Below, piece after piece: positions 5,010 through 7,121 of a DNA stretch of 7,121 nt. The translations under genes were made by a program, and so were the position numbers. The notes below the pieces were generated by a model that was not told the DNA's origin, ran no database searches, and saw only the letters and a list, made by a program, of their open reading frames with translations. The DNA is from Candidatus Acetothermia bacterium (GTDB lineage: Bacteria; Bipolaricaulota; Bipolaricaulia; Bipolaricaulales; Bipolaricaulaceae): the NCBI GenBank assembly GCA_011057175.1, contig DSBZ01000016.1, positions 1 to 7,121 on the forward strand. Direction: 5' to 3'. How positions within the stretch are numbered: position 1 is the stretch's first letter; each line of letters opens with the position of its first letter.

Positions 5010-5992
5010 GCACAAAGCGCATCAGACAGTGGACAGCGTTCACGGGGATCGTGGTGGTGCTGGGCTTGTTGGCGGGGTGTTCGCGCGGCAGCTTCGATCT
5101 TCCCACGACCCTGACGGCGATGTCCATCCCGCAAGGCCGGTCGGGAACCCAGAAGATCACGCTCACCCGCACGGGCGACTTCAAGGGCGAGATCGAGTTC
5201 TCGATCACCGGGGTCCCCACGGGGATGACTGCCAAGTTCGACCCCGTGAAGACCACCACCACGGGCACGGAGACGACCCTCGCCCTCACCGTGGGCGAGG
5301 CGGTAGCCGTTCAGAAGTACACGCTCAAGGTCGTGGCCACGAGCGGTAAGACGAAGAAGGAGGCCACACTGGAGGTCAACGTCCAGGTGAAGCCCGACTT
5401 CTCCCTCGCCACGACCCCATCCGCGCTCACCGTGAAGCAGGGGGCAAGCGGCACCGTTACGGTGAACATCACCCGCAACGCCACCTTCACCGGGGCCGTT
5501 GCGTTGACGCTTGAGGGGGCTCCCGCCGGGGTGACGGGGGCGTTCAGCCCCGCCTCGGCCACCGGGGCGACGAGCACCCTCACCCTCAACGTCGCTCCCA
5601 CCGCTGCAGCGGGGACCTCCACCCTCACCATCCGCGGGAAGGGCGATGGGCTGGACAAGACAGCGCAGGTGAGGCTCACCGTGGAGGCCAGCCCCGGGTT
5701 CAGCCTGAACGCCACCCCCACTGCGGTCGAGGTCAAACGGGGGGAGTCGGCAACCGTCACCATCGCCCTCAATCGCTTGGGTGGGTTCGCTGATCCCGTC
5801 CAGCTCGAAGTGGAGGGGGCTCCCACCGGGGTGACGGCGACGTTCGACCCCAACCCGGCCCCGGCGGACACGGCGACCCTCAGGATCGCCTCCGGCACGG
5901 GTGCTGCCGCTGGGACCTATCCGCTCCGCGTGCGGGGCACGGCGGGGCCGATCTCCCAGGTGGTCAACGTCAACCTGACGATTGCCCCTTAG
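5006..5992 (+). CDS. lipoprotein of three tandem Ig-like beta-sandwich repeats, function unknown
   Basis: A 328-residue secreted, lipid-anchored protein. The N terminus has a positive region (KRIRQ, 4-8), a hydrophobic core (about 10-22) and lipobox LLAG-C with Cys25 as the lipidation site. The residue after Cys25 is Ser, not Asp. The rest is three homologous domains: residues 30-131, 132-231 and 232-328. Each begins FxL, then carries a tP..v.V..G.s pattern, a basic-residue strand, the signature G(A/V)PxG(V/M)T..F.P in mid-domain, and closes with a T.xV-type beta strand. This resembles Ig-like repeats frequent in bacterial surface proteins and secreted proteases. Here there is no catalytic module, carbohydrate-binding domain or anchor beyond the lipid. 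It has its own promoter and terminator, so it is probably monocistronic. A structural, adhesive or ligand-binding role at the cell surface is inference; I do not recognise a named family. Confidence 0.85.
   Translation: MSTKRIRQWTAFTGIVVVLGLLAGCSRGSFDLPTTLTAMSIPQGRSGTQKITLTRTGDFKGEIEFSITGVPTGMTAKFDPVKTTTTGTETTLALTVGEAVAVQKYTLKVVATSGKTKKEATLEVNVQVKPDFSLATTPSALTVKQGASGTVTVNITRNATFTGAVALTLEGAPAGVTGAFSPASATGATSTLTLNVAPTAAAGTSTLTIRGKGDGLDKTAQVRLTVEASPGFSLNATPTAVEVKRGESATVTIALNRLGGFADPVQLEVEGAPTGVTATFDPNPAPADTATLRIASGTGAAAGTYPLRVRGTAGPISQVVNVNLTIAP
5093..5989 (+). repeat. three tandem ~100-codon repeats within the lipoprotein gene
   Basis: Units lie at 5093-5398 (102 codons), 5399-5698 (100 codons) and 5699-5989 (97 codons). 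Units 2 and 3 still match at DNA level: a GAGGGGGCTCCC block followed by GGGGTGACGG occurs at 5513 and again exactly 300 bases later at 5813. Unit 1 is more diverged (GVPTGMTAKF against GAPAGVTGAF and GAPTGVTATF) and also carries a TTTTG stretch. The pattern fits stepwise duplication, with units 2 and 3 the younger pair or kept alike by recombination. Confidence 0.85.
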
Positions 5993-6014
5993 GGCGCCGG
6001 ACGGGGGAGAATGC

Positions 6015-6047
6015 GGGGGCGACGGGAACCCGTCGCCCCCTTCTCTT
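6015..6047 (+). terminator. strong intrinsic terminator between convergent lipoprotein and yvcK genes
   Basis: GGGGGCGACGGG (6015-6026) pairs perfectly with CCCGTCGCCCCC (6029-6040), a 12-bp stem whose innermost pair probably opens into a four-base GAAC loop, followed by TTCTCTT (6041-6047). It starts 22 bases after the lipoprotein stop. It may also stop yvcK transcripts from the other side, although the minus-strand tail is much poorer in T. Confidence 0.85.
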
Positions 6048-6054
6048 CAGGGGC

Positions 6055-7121
6055 CTAGCCGCTGAACCAGCGGGTCCACGAGCGACGGAGGACGCGCGCC
6101 TCCCGGGCCAAGACCCGCGCCAGCTTCTGGGGGTCATGTTTCACCGTCCGCTTCCCCTCGATCTCCACGATCTCGAGAAGGGGAGCGCGGACCACACGCA
6201 TCCCGAACGCCTTCACCCCCCGCAGATCATCCACCACCGGCTCGCTCCCCTCGTCCCGGTACCGAGCGAGGATCTCCGCTGGGGGAAGTGCGGTGTTCAC
6301 CACCACAGTGTGGAACCGCCGCAGGTTCACGTGTTCGGAGAGCGCCTTTAGATGATCGCTAGCCGTGAACCCACCGGTCTCCCCGGGCTCGGTCATCAGG
6401 TTCATGATGATGATCTTCTCGGCCGGAGACTGGACGATCGCATCTGCGATCCCGGCCACGAGGAGGTTCGAGATGATGCTCGTGTACAGGCTCCCGGGGC
6501 CCAGGAGGATCAGGTCAGCGCGCGAAATCGCCTCCACAGCCACCGGGTAGGCCCGAGCGGGCTGGGTCAGACCGAGGCGACGGATCGGAACAGGGGTCGC
6601 CGCGATCTCCGCCTCTCCGACCACCCGCCGGCCGTCGGCCAGCTCAGCGACGAGGTCGGTGCGATCGAGGGTGGTCGGGACCACCTTCCCGCGCACGGAC
6701 AGGAAGTGGCTCGCCTCCTCCACGGCACGGTCGAACCCCCCCACGGCCTGCTCCATCCCCGCGAGGAGGATGTTCCCCAACGAATGCCCGATCAGCCCCT
6801 CGCCCGAGCGGAAGCGATACTGCATGAACCGGGCCATCCGCGCCTCGTCGGCGGCGAGCGCGAGAAGGCAATTCCTCACGTCACCGGGGGGGAGGACATC
6901 GAGCCCCATGCGCAGCCGACCCGAGCTCCCCCCGCTGTCCATCACCGTCACCACTGCGGTGAGGTTGGCCGTGTAGGATTTGATCCCGCGGAGGAGAGTC
7001 GAGAGGCCGGTCCCCCCGCCAAGGGCCACGATGTGCGGGGCCGCGCGCAGGATCCGCCCTTGGTACAACGCCTCAGCCACCGACCCCCCCTGGCGGGGGG
7101 AGACGGCGCGGAGGATCGCCC
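6055..7121 (-). CDS. yvcK: gluconeogenesis factor YvcK (UPF0052/CofD-like), 5' end probably outside window
   Basis: Cytosolic nucleotide-sugar-binding regulator of the YvcK/UPF0052 family; in Bacillus it is needed for growth on gluconeogenic carbon and normal cell shape. Counting from GTG 7080 (341 residues), the protein shows IVALGGGTGLSTLLRGIK (17-34), the VVTVMDSGGSSGRLR motif (43-57), LPPGDVRNCLLALA (63-76), GHSLGNILLAGM (98-109), the LLGPGSLYTSIISNLLV stretch (192-208), NLMTEPGETGGF (227-238) and VVVNTALPP (259-267). The Bacillus protein reads DDGGSSGRLR where this one has MDSGGSSGRLR. The frame stays open from 7080 to the right edge, and the residues before it (ending SPRQGGS), with EALYQGRILR after it, resemble the longer YvcK subtype that has an N-terminal membrane region before the GGGTG. 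I therefore treat the gene as 5'-truncated by the window. GTG 7080 has no convincing ribosome site. The short form remains possible. Confidence 0.93.
   Translation of the reverse strand, partial: AILRAVSPRQGGSVAEALYQGRILRAAPHIVALGGGTGLSTLLRGIKSYTANLTAVVTVMDSGGSSGRLRMGLDVLPPGDVRNCLLALAADEARMARFMQYRFRSGEGLIGHSLGNILLAGMEQAVGGFDRAVEEASHFLSVRGKVVPTTLDRTDLVAELADGRRVVGEAEIAATPVPIRRLGLTQPARAYPVAVEAISRADLILLGPGSLYTSIISNLLVAGIADAIVQSPAEKIIIMNLMTEPGETGGFTASDHLKALSEHVNLRRFHTVVVNTALPPAEILARYRDEGSEPVVDDLRGVKAFGMRVVRAPLLEIVEIEGKRTVKHDPQKLARVLAREARVLRRSWTRWFSG

Noticed and set aside
3449..5134. A 561-codon open frame on the minus strand opposite glyQS
   Set aside because: It is antisense to a fully conserved synthetase, has no recognisable motif and a biased low-complexity composition, and such long antisense frames are expected from third-position GC bias in DNA this GC-rich.
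5399..5989. CRISPR-like or mobile repeat reading of the 300-base periodicity
   Set aside because: The period is a whole number of codons, the open reading frame is unbroken and the repeats are protein domains; there are no short repeats with unique spacers.

Overview
The window is GC-rich bacterial chromosome that looks like ordinary core and housekeeping territory with one poorly known accessory gene. The 4-alpha-glucanotransferase begins and runs like the Thermus amylomaltase. Two or three operon-leading genes have -10-like hexamers but no Shine-Dalgarno, suggesting leaderless or near-leaderless transcription. A lipobox protein is present, pointing to a lipoprotein-bearing envelope. I infer a deep-branching, possibly thermophile-related anaerobe (Bipolaricaulota/Acetothermia or a Thermus-like lineage), but this assignment is weak and rests on protein style, not on a marker gene.

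Layout. On the minus strand, 1-460 is the N-terminal part of an ArsP/YraQ-type permease (PF03773) whose 3' end lies outside the window. It overlaps by 4 bases an ArsR-family repressor (457-762) with its own sigma70-like promoter. Upstream is a YegS/DgkB-type lipid kinase (827-1702), also on minus. A 104-base divergent region separates the kinase from a plus-strand pair: malQ (1807-3333) and, 46 bases later, a dimeric glycyl-tRNA synthetase (3380-4849). After a 156-base gap with a probable terminator, a promoter and a leader containing a hairpin comes a lipoprotein made almost entirely of three Ig-like repeats (5006-5992). A strong shared terminator follows, then the convergent gluconeogenesis factor gene yvcK (6055 to the right edge, 5' end probably outside).

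How the genes work together. The ArsR-permease pair is a self-contained thiol-metalloid or related stress module. malQ and glyQS are probably co-transcribed, although their functions are unrelated. The lipoprotein is monocistronic with its own promoter and terminator. malQ (maltodextrin metabolism) and yvcK (carbon-flux and cell-wall control in Firmicutes) both touch carbon metabolism, but nothing here links them directly.

I found no CRISPR array, tRNA, rRNA, insertion sequence, integrase or toxin-antitoxin pair. I see no clearly new system. The items most worth a second look are the lipoprotein and its structured leader, a G7 tract inside the arsR promoter spacer, and the probable leaderless starts in the divergent region.
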